Origin: a virus | Length of the DNA stretch: 35,285 nucleotides | Virus record (IMG/VR): IMGVR_UViG_3300027973_002814 | Coordinates: 1 to 35,285 of that record | Reading direction: 5' to 3' (one strand) | Part shown: one piece after another, positions 8,503-15,539 of the stretch | Position numbering within the stretch: position 1 is the first letter of the stretch | How the letters are laid out: every line of letters starts with the position of its first letter | Notes under the pieces: generated by a model | Told to the model about the DNA's origin: nothing | What the model saw: the letters and a program-made list of their open reading frames with translations, nothing else | Databases searched by the model: none | Program-made: the position numbers and the translations under genes

Positions 8503-9270
8503 ATGAAAGCTGAAGTCTCTGATATCTGCGCAGTTACTTATACAAATTCAAATTGTCATGATGTACTACAAGTTCATTTAGGACAATTGGATAAATTTGC
8601 ATCAGGCGTAAAAAGTTATGTACTGACTGATAAGAGTCCTGCTTATCCCTTAATAGATCATGAAGTTATCTTATATGATAATAACGACTTTTATTATAAG
8701 CAGTGGTTGTCTTCCTTAGAACAAATTCAACAAAATTATATCATTTATTTGCAAGAAGATTTTTTTCTTTATGACCACGTTAATTACGAAGAACTATCAC
8801 GTTGTAAGTCTTTCTTAGAAAGTTCAGATTATTCTTTTGTCAGATTCGCAAAATTTGATTTGCGCAGAGGCATTCATGATTCAAAATTCAAACTAAAAGA
8901 ATTTCCAGATAGGTTAATTTCAAACAAAATTTATGATGCTTACACATTGGACAAAGATTGCTTCTCTTTTATGATGCAAGCAACTCTATGGAAGAAGAAA
9001 GATTTTATTAATTTGTATGATCACGTTAAGTCAGAAAAATGGTTTGAAAATTCTGATTGGGATAAAGGTATTAGAGATCTAAAGATTAAAGGAACCTTCC
9101 ATCATGATGAATCTCGGCAGTTAGGAAAATTTCATTGGGAATCAAAAATTTGGCCTCATATTTGTACTGCTGTTGGCAAAGGGAAATGGAGCTTGTCTCA
9201 TCATGATCGTAAATTAACTGACATGTTAGCTGAATATAAAATAGACGTTAACAAAAGAGGGACTAGATAA
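8503..9270 (+). CDS. Putative GT-A-like glycosyltransferase (QEDFFL type)
   Basis: 255 residues. The central motif IIYLQEDFFLYD (80-91) sits after a predicted beta-strand, where GT-A enzymes carry DxD; related QEDFFL proteins are common in polysaccharide clusters but poorly characterised. FSFMMQATLWKKKDFINL (about 154-171) and FENSDWDKGIRDLKIKG resemble the acceptor loop and the late acidic helix. The ATG at 8503 has a clear AGGAAG ribosome site at 8491-8496. The product begins with charged residues and has no membrane segment. Function beyond likely glycosyl transfer cannot be stated. Confidence 0.55.
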   Translation: MKAEVSDICAVTYTNSNCHDVLQVHLGQLDKFASGVKSYVLTDKSPAYPLIDHEVILYDNNDFYYKQWLSSLEQIQQNYIIYLQEDFFLYDHVNYEELSRCKSFLESSDYSFVRFAKFDLRRGIHDSKFKLKEFPDRLISNKIYDAYTLDKDCFSFMMQATLWKKKDFINLYDHVKSEKWFENSDWDKGIRDLKIKGTFHHDESRQLGKFHWESKIWPHICTAVGKGKWSLSHHDRKLTDMLAEYKIDVNKRGTR

Positions 9271-9271
9271 C

Positions 9272-10300
9272 ATGAAAAAAGCGCTTGTTTGTGGAGCTGG
9301 TGGATTTATAGGTTCTCACTTAGTTAAACGTCTAAAGTCTGAGGGATATTGGGTTAGAGGAGTTGACTTAAAATATCCTGAATTTTCTGAGTCTGTTACG
9401 GATGAATTTGTGATAGCTGACCTTAGAAGACTTGAAAATGTGGAGTCTTCTTTGCTTGTCAATAAAAATTGCAAAAATGAATTTGAAAGCGGATTTGACG
9501 AAATTTACCAATTAGCTGCTGACATGGGCGGTGCAGGTTACATATTCACTGGACAACATGATGCAGATGTCATGCATAATTCAGCAACTATTAATTTGAA
9601 TGTAGCACATGTAGCAATTAAATTCAAAAACAAACCGAAGGTTTTTTATTCTTCTTCTGCATGCATATATCCTGCGTATAATCAGGAAGATCCTGAAAAT
9701 CCAAAGTGCACCGAAGAATCTGCATATCCCGCAGCACCAGATAGTGAATATGGATGGGAAAAGTTATTTAGCGAAAGATTATATTTGTCCTTTGCAAGAA
9801 ATTACGGTTTGACCGTGAGGATAGCTAGATTTCATAACATATTCGGTCCAGAAGGAACTTGGCGTGGCGGCAAAGAAAAAGCTCCTGCTGCGATGTGCAG
9901 AAAAGTAACAGAAGCTAATCCTGGCGACTCCATAGAAGTATGGGGCGATGGCAAACAAACAAGATCATTTTTATATGTTGAAGAGTGTGTTGAAGCAGTC
10001 AGGCGCCTAATGGATTCAGAATTCTCTGGGCCTGTAAACGTAGGATCAGAAGAGATGATATCTCTAAATGATTTTGCTAAAATGGTCATTAGTATTTCTG
10101 GAAAAGATTTACATGTAAAAAATATAGAAGGTAAAGAGTTTGAAGAAAAATATGGATTCAAATGTCCTGTCGGCGTAAGAGGTAGAAACTCTGATAATAC
10201 ATTGATTAAAGAAAAAATAGGATGGGACTATACTCAAACCCTAAAGCATGGAATGGAAAAAACTTATCAATGGATCTATGATCAGAATAAAAATTTATGA
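9272..10300 (+). CDS. GDP-mannose 3,5-epimerase (GDP-L-galactose forming)
   Basis: 342 residues, extended SDR. It should convert GDP-D-mannose to GDP-L-galactose (and GDP-L-gulose), cytosolic and NAD-dependent. It carries the GAGGFIG loop (8-14) and the highly specific blocks LAADMGGAGYI (81-91), SSACIYP (128-134), Y160-x-x-x-K164, RFHNIFGPEGTW (186-197), KEKAPAAMCRK (201-211), WGDGKQTRSF and GVRGRNSDNTLIKEKIGW. From family knowledge of Arabidopsis GME, the active residues are Cys145, Tyr174, Lys178 and Lys217. Here C131, Y160, K164 and K203 keep exactly the same spacings (29 and 72 residues from the cysteine). AGAGGG lies upstream. No GDP-mannose-forming gene is in the window, so host GDP-mannose may be used. 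Confidence 0.92.
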   Translation: MKKALVCGAGGFIGSHLVKRLKSEGYWVRGVDLKYPEFSESVTDEFVIADLRRLENVESSLLVNKNCKNEFESGFDEIYQLAADMGGAGYIFTGQHDADVMHNSATINLNVAHVAIKFKNKPKVFYSSSACIYPAYNQEDPENPKCTEESAYPAAPDSEYGWEKLFSERLYLSFARNYGLTVRIARFHNIFGPEGTWRGGKEKAPAAMCRKVTEANPGDSIEVWGDGKQTRSFLYVEECVEAVRRLMDSEFSGPVNVGSEEMISLNDFAKMVISISGKDLHVKNIEGKEFEEKYGFKCPVGVRGRNSDNTLIKEKIGWDYTQTLKHGMEKTYQWIYDQNKNL

Positions 10301-11118
10301 GCATTATTGACACAATTCATGATTTGAAAAAAGTAATTTCTTCTATCTGCGATTCTAAAGAAGAATTTTCCTTTTTTTACAATTTAACCCCTAGGCAACT
10401 ATTCGAACTTTCTAGTCTAGAAAGTTTTAGAAAAGATCAAGTTGAATTTGCGAGTCTAATAGATTCATTAAACGATAATTCTTTAAAAATTTTAAGAGAA
10501 GAAGTTTTTTCTATAATAAAAAGTCCCAAGAAAAAATCAGGAAATCAGTTTGGCTTTTATCACAATAACTTTGGTAGTTCTAAAGAAAGAATGAAACTTA
10601 CTTTAGAATTATTACAAAAATCTGTATGTAGAAACCCTGAACTAAAAATCTGCGAGTTAGGAACGAACGCAGGTGGGTGGACCATGTTATGGTTTTTGCA
10701 TAATAACATGATAGATCCAAAAAAGTATATTGGGTGCGATATAATCCCAGATTACTGCAGGCTGTTAAAGGTTTTTGGATCCAACATCTTACCAATAAAT
10801 CTAGCAAAAGAAGATCCAACAAAGATCTTAGAAAAAAACAATGATTTGTTGATTATTACTGAAGTAGTTGAACATATGCCAGATGAACAATCTGGTATGC
10901 AACTTTTAGAAAATTCGTGTAATCTATTGTCACCTCATGCTGACATGATTATTTCTTATCCGCGCGTAGTCAAAGATATATCTAATGATCCTATTGGGCA
11001 TCATTATCAACCTATTTTACAGAAAATTAATGAAAGAGTAGGATTAAAATTCTCTAAAATTGAGATGTATTTTGATGGCGTCAGAGAATATCATTATTTC
11101 ATTGATTATAAAACTTGA
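10297..11118 (+). CDS. Class I SAM-dependent methyltransferase
   Basis: 273 residues. A helical N-terminal region of about 100 residues precedes the Rossmann methyltransferase core. Motif I reads ICELGTNAGGW (118-128), a motif II acidic position lies in IGCDIIPDY (145-153), and the motif IV region is LLIITEVVEHMPDE (184-197), as in UbiE/Methyltransf_23-like enzymes. In this cluster it probably O- or N-methylates a sugar. The start overlaps the GDP-mannose epimerase stop by 4 nt. It is the last gene before a short AT-rich gap with a promoter-like sequence. The substrate is unknown. Confidence 0.8.
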   Translation: MSIIDTIHDLKKVISSICDSKEEFSFFYNLTPRQLFELSSLESFRKDQVEFASLIDSLNDNSLKILREEVFSIIKSPKKKSGNQFGFYHNNFGSSKERMKLTLELLQKSVCRNPELKICELGTNAGGWTMLWFLHNNMIDPKKYIGCDIIPDYCRLLKVFGSNILPINLAKEDPTKILEKNNDLLIITEVVEHMPDEQSGMQLLENSCNLLSPHADMIISYPRVVKDISNDPIGHHYQPILQKINERVGLKFSKIEMYFDGVREYHYFIDYKT

Positions 11119-11130
11119 TTAAAACTAAAA

Positions 11131-11141
11131 TATAAAATTTA
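11131..11141 (+). promoter_or_regulatory. Promoter-like TATAAAATTTA element
   Basis: In the 26-nt gap before the GT2 gene at 11145, the sequence TATAAAATTTA occurs. The identical 11-mer recurs at 16370-16380 in another gap. It resembles the T4 late promoter TATAAATA, and a gp55-like sigma factor is encoded at 19107. No Shine-Dalgarno sequence precedes the ATG four bases downstream, so transcription from here could be nearly leaderless. The gap is AT-rich, so chance is possible. Confidence 0.3.
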
Positions 11142-11144
11142 ATT

Positions 11145-11924
11145 ATGAAAATTGGACTTTGCATAACAAATCATTCTTCACAAAAAATCAGACCATATGG
11201 TAGGGATTTACTAGTAAATGCATTTCAAAGCTTTATAAAAAATTGCAAATATAATTTTGAGATCATCATAGTAGATAACCAATCAGATTTTCGTCTTGAC
11301 AATTCTTCTCATGAACTGTTAACGAATTCCAACGTTCATTACATCTATGTAGAAGATCAATGGAAACGTGGCCTAACTGGGGCCTGGAATGAAGGAATAA
11401 AAAAAGCTGTTGAATTAAATTGCGATATTATCTTAAACTCAAATGATGATTTAATTTTTAATGAATCTATTAATGATTTTATCGAAAAAATAATTTTGAA
11501 TGAGCATAAAGATATTTCCGTATTTGGTCCATTGACTAATGGTGTGAATGGATCTTTTGTAAAGATCCAATATTCAGAAAATACGAATCCAAACTTATCT
11601 AAAGAAATAGTAGCTAACGGTTGGGAAGGGTTTGTCAGCGGTTTCTTTTTTGGTTTCACTAAAAACTTCTACAAAAAATTTACTTATCCTGACGGGGATC
11701 TATTTGCTGAATTTGATAAATTCGATAAATCTTACATTCACAAGTATGCAGGAGATTGTGGCAAATGGGGCGGACAAGAGATGGAAATTTTGAGATTTAA
11801 GGAGTCTGGTGGTAAGGTTTTCGTTATTGGAGAATGTTGGATTTATCATCTAAAAAAGAGAGACTGGAACAAAGCTAGACAAATTGCAGGCGAGTATGGA
11901 TGGCATTTGTCTGAAAAATTTTGA
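11145..11924 (+). CDS. GT2 family glycosyltransferase
   Basis: A 259-residue GT-A inverting glycosyltransferase. The N-terminal strand IIIVDNQSD (41-48) carries the nucleotide-binding D44, GLTGAWNEGIKKA (76-88) is the uridine/ribose loop, NSNDDLIF (98-105) is the metal-binding DxD position, and WGGQEMEILRF (about 207-217) provides the catalytic-base E/D region. All are in order and spaced as in GT2. No membrane segments are seen, so it is a soluble or peripheral enzyme. It begins a new stretch after the promoter-like gap and lacks an evident ribosome site. Donor and acceptor are unknown. Confidence 0.85.
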   Translation: MKIGLCITNHSSQKIRPYGRDLLVNAFQSFIKNCKYNFEIIIVDNQSDFRLDNSSHELLTNSNVHYIYVEDQWKRGLTGAWNEGIKKAVELNCDIILNSNDDLIFNESINDFIEKIILNEHKDISVFGPLTNGVNGSFVKIQYSENTNPNLSKEIVANGWEGFVSGFFFGFTKNFYKKFTYPDGDLFAEFDKFDKSYIHKYAGDCGKWGGQEMEILRFKESGGKVFVIGECWIYHLKKRDWNKARQIAGEYGWHLSEKF

Positions 11925-11939
11925 GTTAAAGGACAAAAT

Positions 11940-12578
11940 ATGTTGAAAGTAAGCGAAAAAAACTATGAAAAAGACTTTGAAACTTCAACTCGTCTGGTAG
12001 GCAAAGAAAGAAATTCATGCCATTACTTGAAAGCTCTTTTTAACACTTTGGTAGAATTCAAGCCTCGTGTTTGTATTGAGATAGGTACTAACACAGGAAA
12101 CACTACGAAGGTGTTTCAAAGATATTTTGATCAGCATATGCCATCTGGCCTTTTAGTCACTTGCGATATAAAAAAATATGTTGATTTGTCACCACTGAAA
12201 AACGTAAAACAATTGATAGTAGCCCACCACATTCCACACATAGAAAAATTCCATAAAGTAAAAAAAGAAGAACTTAGCTTTTTTCCAGAAAATTCTGTTT
12301 CAGTTAACACACAATTGTTAAAAGATGTTGCTCAAGAGTATGATTTCGCATTTATTGACGGAGATCATACGAAAGATTCTTTTTTCAAAGACATTGAAAT
12401 TTGTGAAAATGTGCTGAAAGATCCTAAGTTAATGTTGTTGGACGACACAAAGGAGCCTTTCCATGAATGCTCTCAAGCATATTTTGACATTGTGAAAAAA
12501 GATGAAAAATATGAAACTTACGATTTCGAAGATTGGAAAAAGTTTGTTGGTTGTTCTTTAATAAGAAAGAAATTATGA
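11940..12578 (+). CDS. Class I methyltransferase, Methyltransf_24-like
   Basis: 212 residues. Motif I is CIEIGTNTGNTT (45-56). VTCDIKKY (73-80) supplies the ribose-binding acidic position, and FAFIDGDHTKDSFFKDI (136-152) followed by LMLLDD (164-169) is the signature of Methyltransf_24 and cephalosporin-hydroxylase-like methyltransferases that modify sugars. It lacks the long N-terminal extension of the methyltransferase at 10297, so the two are not recent duplicates. A good AAAGGA ribosome site lies at 11928-11933. It overlaps the following epimerase by 4 nt. A sugar O-methyltransferase role is likely from context. Confidence 0.8.
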   Translation: MLKVSEKNYEKDFETSTRLVGKERNSCHYLKALFNTLVEFKPRVCIEIGTNTGNTTKVFQRYFDQHMPSGLLVTCDIKKYVDLSPLKNVKQLIVAHHIPHIEKFHKVKKEELSFFPENSVSVNTQLLKDVAQEYDFAFIDGDHTKDSFFKDIEICENVLKDPKLMLLDDTKEPFHECSQAYFDIVKKDEKYETYDFEDWKKFVGCSLIRKKL

Positions 12579-13615
12579 AAACTTGTCTTGTAACTGGAGC
12601 AGCTGGGTTAATTGGGTCAGAAGTAGCTAGATACTTCCTTGATCTTGGATGTAAGGTCGTCGGCGTTGACAACAACATGAGAAAATGGTTCTTCGGTCCC
12701 AGTGGCGACACCGAACATGTTGCGGAATCTTTGTTAAATAATGTAAACTATTTTCATGAAAGTTGCGACATAAGAGACAGAGCCGAAATTGAAAGAATCT
12801 TTAAACAAAAGAAACCTGATTTCATCGTCCATGCCGCCGCTCAACCTTCTCACGATTTGGCTGCAAAAATACCTTACGAAGATTTTCATACAAATGCAGT
12901 AGGTACCTTGAATTTGTTAGAATCAACAAGGCAATTTTGTAAAGATTCGCCATTCATCCAAGTCAGCACAAATAAGGTTTACGGCGACACGCCTAATAGG
13001 CTTAAGCTGGTAGAAAAAGATACACGTTACGATTATTTTGAAAAAGATTTGTACGAAGGTATCGATGAAACGATGTCGATAGATCAGACTACTCATTCTT
13101 TGTTCGGAGCATCAAAAACAGCAGGAGATCTACTAGCACAAGAATATGGTAGGTATTTCAACATGCCAGTTGGCGTGTTTAGAGGAGGATGTCTAACGGG
13201 TCCTCAGCATGCCGGTGTCGAATTACACGGATTTTTATCGTATATTGTGAAATGTGCAGTACAGAATAAACCATACACAATTTTTGGGTATAAAGGGAAA
13301 CAAGTTAGAGATCAAATACACTCTTACGATGTGTGCACAGCCTTCTACGAATTTATAAAATCGCCACGTGCGGGTGAAGTCTATAATATCGGAGGTTGTC
13401 GCGACAATAGTGCTTCTATCTTGGAGATTATTCATGTCTTAAAAGACATGGGTTATGATTTGAAATTTTCTATTTCAGATACACCTCGAATGGGTGATCA
13501 CATTTGTTACATCACTAACATGTCCAAATTCAAATCACACTTTCCAGCTTGGAAACACGAAAAAGATTTGAACACAACAATTAAAGAGATTGTAGAATCT
13601 TCCAAAATTAAATGA
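12575..13615 (+). CDS. NAD-dependent epimerase, CDP-paratose/tyvelose 2-epimerase-like
   Basis: A 346-residue extended SDR. The start at ATG 12575 puts the GAAGLIG cofactor loop at residues 8-14; an upstream in-frame ATG at 12533 would add an unconserved tail. HAAAQPSHDLA (86-96), STNKVYGD (131-138), TRYDY, GIDETM and GYKGKQVRDQIHSYDV (238-253) match the RfbE type CDP-paratose 2-epimerase family. At the catalytic Y-x-x-x-K site the sequence is HSLFGASK, so residue 177 is Phe and K181 is kept. The STNKVYG loop supplies another Tyr (Y136). The exact sugar nucleotide is therefore uncertain: a C2 epimerisation of a CDP- or other NDP-sugar is the family precedent. It overlaps neighbours on both sides. 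Confidence 0.82.
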   Translation: MKTCLVTGAAGLIGSEVARYFLDLGCKVVGVDNNMRKWFFGPSGDTEHVAESLLNNVNYFHESCDIRDRAEIERIFKQKKPDFIVHAAAQPSHDLAAKIPYEDFHTNAVGTLNLLESTRQFCKDSPFIQVSTNKVYGDTPNRLKLVEKDTRYDYFEKDLYEGIDETMSIDQTTHSLFGASKTAGDLLAQEYGRYFNMPVGVFRGGCLTGPQHAGVELHGFLSYIVKCAVQNKPYTIFGYKGKQVRDQIHSYDVCTAFYEFIKSPRAGEVYNIGGCRDNSASILEIIHVLKDMGYDLKFSISDTPRMGDHICYITNMSKFKSHFPAWKHEKDLNTTIKEIVESSKIK

Positions 13616-14550
13616 AAAAAGTATCCTTTGGAATAGTCAACTGTAACCGGCTTTTCTATCTTAGAAGTTGTTTAGAGTCTTTGTTGGACACCACATCAGG
13701 TTACGAAAATAAAGAGTTCTTTGTAGTAGATAATGCATCTGTCGAATCAGGGACGGAAGAGTACCTAAAGAACATAGAATCTAGAGGCGTAACTGTCATT
13801 AGAAAAAAAGAAAGAAATCCGGCAAATGAATTTGCAATTGGATTAAATTCAATTATTTCTGAAGCCTCTGGTGATTATGTTTGTTTGTTACAAGGTGACA
13901 TGCAGTTCGTGCTTCCTGATTGGCTGAATGACATCATCAGTTTTTATGAAAAGAACCTTGACATCGTTGGAAGCGTTATGTTGGATGCTCAAAGAAGAAT
14001 CACGCATGATTCTCATCAAATTGTCAAGTTTTCTCAGGACAGACATCCTACGTTTTGCAAGAATATATTCTATGCAGACGTGTCTAGAGATCCAATCAGC
14101 CCCGCTGCCGACGCCATTTTTAGCAGAAAAGTAATAGAACAAATCGCTCCCTGGAGTGAGAGAAATGTGAACCATGAAGGAAGTCTAGATTCAGAGAATG
14201 AAATGCGTTATAGGGTTCTTAGAATGATGAAGGAAGGTAGCATACCGCAGTATACAACGGCGTTATCATCTGTTCCTCAAGCTATTGCAATTTACACGGA
14301 CCCGCGCGGGACGCAAGGTCGAGTCCGAGGAAATAAAAGGTACGGTCAGTACTGGCCCGCAAAAGATGCTTCAGGTTGGAAATACTATGAGTATATAAAT
14401 GAGCATCAGTTTGATTTGTCAAAGGTAAATTCGATAGAAGAAGTGGCAAATCCCATTGGATTTGCGAAGTTTCTTGATGAAAAAGGTAACTGGTTAAAGA
14501 ACCCGATTAGACCGGAATCAGCATCAACAGAAGATTGGACAGAACTGTAA
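13612..14550 (+). CDS. GT2 family glycosyltransferase, variant DxD
   Basis: 312 residues. The N-terminal FGIVNCNRLFYLRSCLESLL and EFFVVDNAS (35-43) are standard GT2 openings. NPANEFAIGLNSIISEASGDY (about 69-89) is the nucleotide loop. The metal site reads LLQGDMQF (92-99), so only one aspartate (D96) remains from the usual DDD. The C-terminal 100 residues are rich in aromatic and charged residues and have no known domain that I recognise. It is the last gene of the low-G+C glycan block; after it base composition and codon use change sharply. Confidence 0.8.
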   Translation: MKKVSFGIVNCNRLFYLRSCLESLLDTTSGYENKEFFVVDNASVESGTEEYLKNIESRGVTVIRKKERNPANEFAIGLNSIISEASGDYVCLLQGDMQFVLPDWLNDIISFYEKNLDIVGSVMLDAQRRITHDSHQIVKFSQDRHPTFCKNIFYADVSRDPISPAADAIFSRKVIEQIAPWSERNVNHEGSLDSENEMRYRVLRMMKEGSIPQYTTALSSVPQAIAIYTDPRGTQGRVRGNKRYGQYWPAKDASGWKYYEYINEHQFDLSKVNSIEEVANPIGFAKFLDEKGNWLKNPIRPESASTEDWTEL

Positions 14551-14565
14551 AACAATCATCAAACT

Positions 14566-14583
14566 GAGTATATAGTCATACTT
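14566..14583 (+). promoter_or_regulatory. Small dyad in the gap upstream of the sugar dehydrogenase
   Basis: GAGTAT (14566-14571) and ATACTT (14578-14583) can pair around a 6-nt loop, with one G-T wobble at the base. It fills much of the 36-nt gap after the GT2 gene and ends three bases before the ATG at 14587, where no ribosome-binding sequence is visible. It is weak alone. The two following gaps also hold dyads. Confidence 0.25.
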
Positions 14584-14586
14584 CAT

Positions 14587-15504
14587 ATGAATAATTCATC
14601 AATTGCAGTTATTGGTCAAGGTTTCGTAGGGGGTTCTCTCACAACTGTCTTCTCAGAAAGAGGCTTCAACGTACTGGTATACGATAAGGCAGGTAAGGTC
14701 TCACCTGGTGCACACGATTATCGACCTGACTCTCTAAAAAGTCTTGTTAATTTTGCCGAAGGATCTGTCGTAGGATTTTCCAAAGTTTATTTCGTGTGTC
14801 TTCCAACACCAATGTATGAGGATGGAAGTGCTGACCTCAGCATTGTTGAGGGTGTACTAACAGAGCTTTCGCAGATCCCGGGCGAGAGGATTGCAGTAGT
14901 AAAGTCCACCATTCCACCTGGCTCAACTGAGAGATGGAATAAAAAGTTTGCAGAAACAGGTCTTCGTGTTGTTTTCAATCCTGAGTTTTTGACAGAGGCC
15001 AACGCTCTGGATGATATGCGAAACCAAAACAGGATCGTCCTAGGCGGACCTCGTCCGTACATCAACACTGTGAAGCAGGTATTCCAGACGGCATTCCCAA
15101 AGGTGCCGCTTGTAAAGACTTCTTCGACCACTGCCGAGATGGTGAAGTATGTCACAAACAACTTCCTGACTGTAAAGGTGGCCTTTGCAAATGAGATGTT
15201 CCAGGTCTGCGAAGCCCTAGATAAATCCGGACTAAATGTGGATTATGATAAGGTAATTGAATATGCTAAGTATGATTCTAGGTTAGGCTCCAGCCACTGG
15301 AGTGTACCTGGACCGGATGGCCAACCTGGGTTCGGGGGTCACTGTTTCCCGAAGGATGTGAATGCAATGATTGATGTGGCAAAGACGCTGGGCGTGAAAC
15401 CGACAGTTCTAAAGTCCGCATGGGAAAAGAACCTTGAGGTACGATCTGACAAGGATTGGGAGAAGATGGCAGGTCGTGCAGTTTCTAAAAAACCGAAGGG
15501 TTGA
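14587..15504 (+). CDS. UDP-glucose/GDP-mannose dehydrogenase family, lacks C-terminal domain
   Basis: 305 residues, against about 390-450 for bacterial UDP-glucose 6-dehydrogenases. The family oxidises a nucleotide sugar to the uronic acid in two NAD-dependent steps. Domain order: Rossmann domain with GQGFVGG (10-16), VCLPTP (70-75) and STIPPGST (107-114); then NPEFLTEANAL (131-141), EMVKY (184-188) and the catalytic GGHCFPKD (250-257, thioester Cys253). The chain ends about 48 residues later, after the central helical dimer domain, with no UDP-binding C-terminal Rossmann domain. Base composition is much richer in G+C than the genes to its left (two counted lines gave 47% and 53%). No ribosome site is evident. 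Confidence 0.85.
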   Translation: MNNSSIAVIGQGFVGGSLTTVFSERGFNVLVYDKAGKVSPGAHDYRPDSLKSLVNFAEGSVVGFSKVYFVCLPTPMYEDGSADLSIVEGVLTELSQIPGERIAVVKSTIPPGSTERWNKKFAETGLRVVFNPEFLTEANALDDMRNQNRIVLGGPRPYINTVKQVFQTAFPKVPLVKTSSTTAEMVKYVTNNFLTVKVAFANEMFQVCEALDKSGLNVDYDKVIEYAKYDSRLGSSHWSVPGPDGQPGFGGHCFPKDVNAMIDVAKTLGVKPTVLKSAWEKNLEVRSDKDWEKMAGRAVSKKPKG

Positions 15505-15511
15505 TGAACTA

Positions 15512-15535
15512 ATATGGTGACATAAGTTACCATAT
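15512..15535 (+). promoter_or_regulatory. Near-perfect hairpin/operator-like dyad before the nuclease gene
   Basis: ATATGGTGAC (15512-15521), loop ATAA, GTTACCATAT (15526-15535): 10 pairs with a single G-T wobble, occupying almost the whole 35-nt gap and ending four bases before the ATG at 15540. No U-tract follows, so it is unlikely to be an intrinsic terminator. It could be an operator for a dimeric repressor or an RNA hairpin that controls translation of the nuclease, which has no Shine-Dalgarno sequence. Confidence 0.5.
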
Positions 15536-15539
15536 AGCA

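Noticed and set aside
9832-10161. 109-codon reverse-strand frame
   Set aside because: It lies wholly within the GDP-mannose epimerase gene, whose conserved residues prove the forward frame; no ribosome site or known motif on the reverse strand.
13888-14175. Reverse frames inside GT2 and other genes (also 640-849, 12424-12711, 14787-15161, 20911-21186, 32107-32406)
   Set aside because: Each is antisense to a gene with clear family motifs or strong translational coupling, and none shows recognisable protein features.
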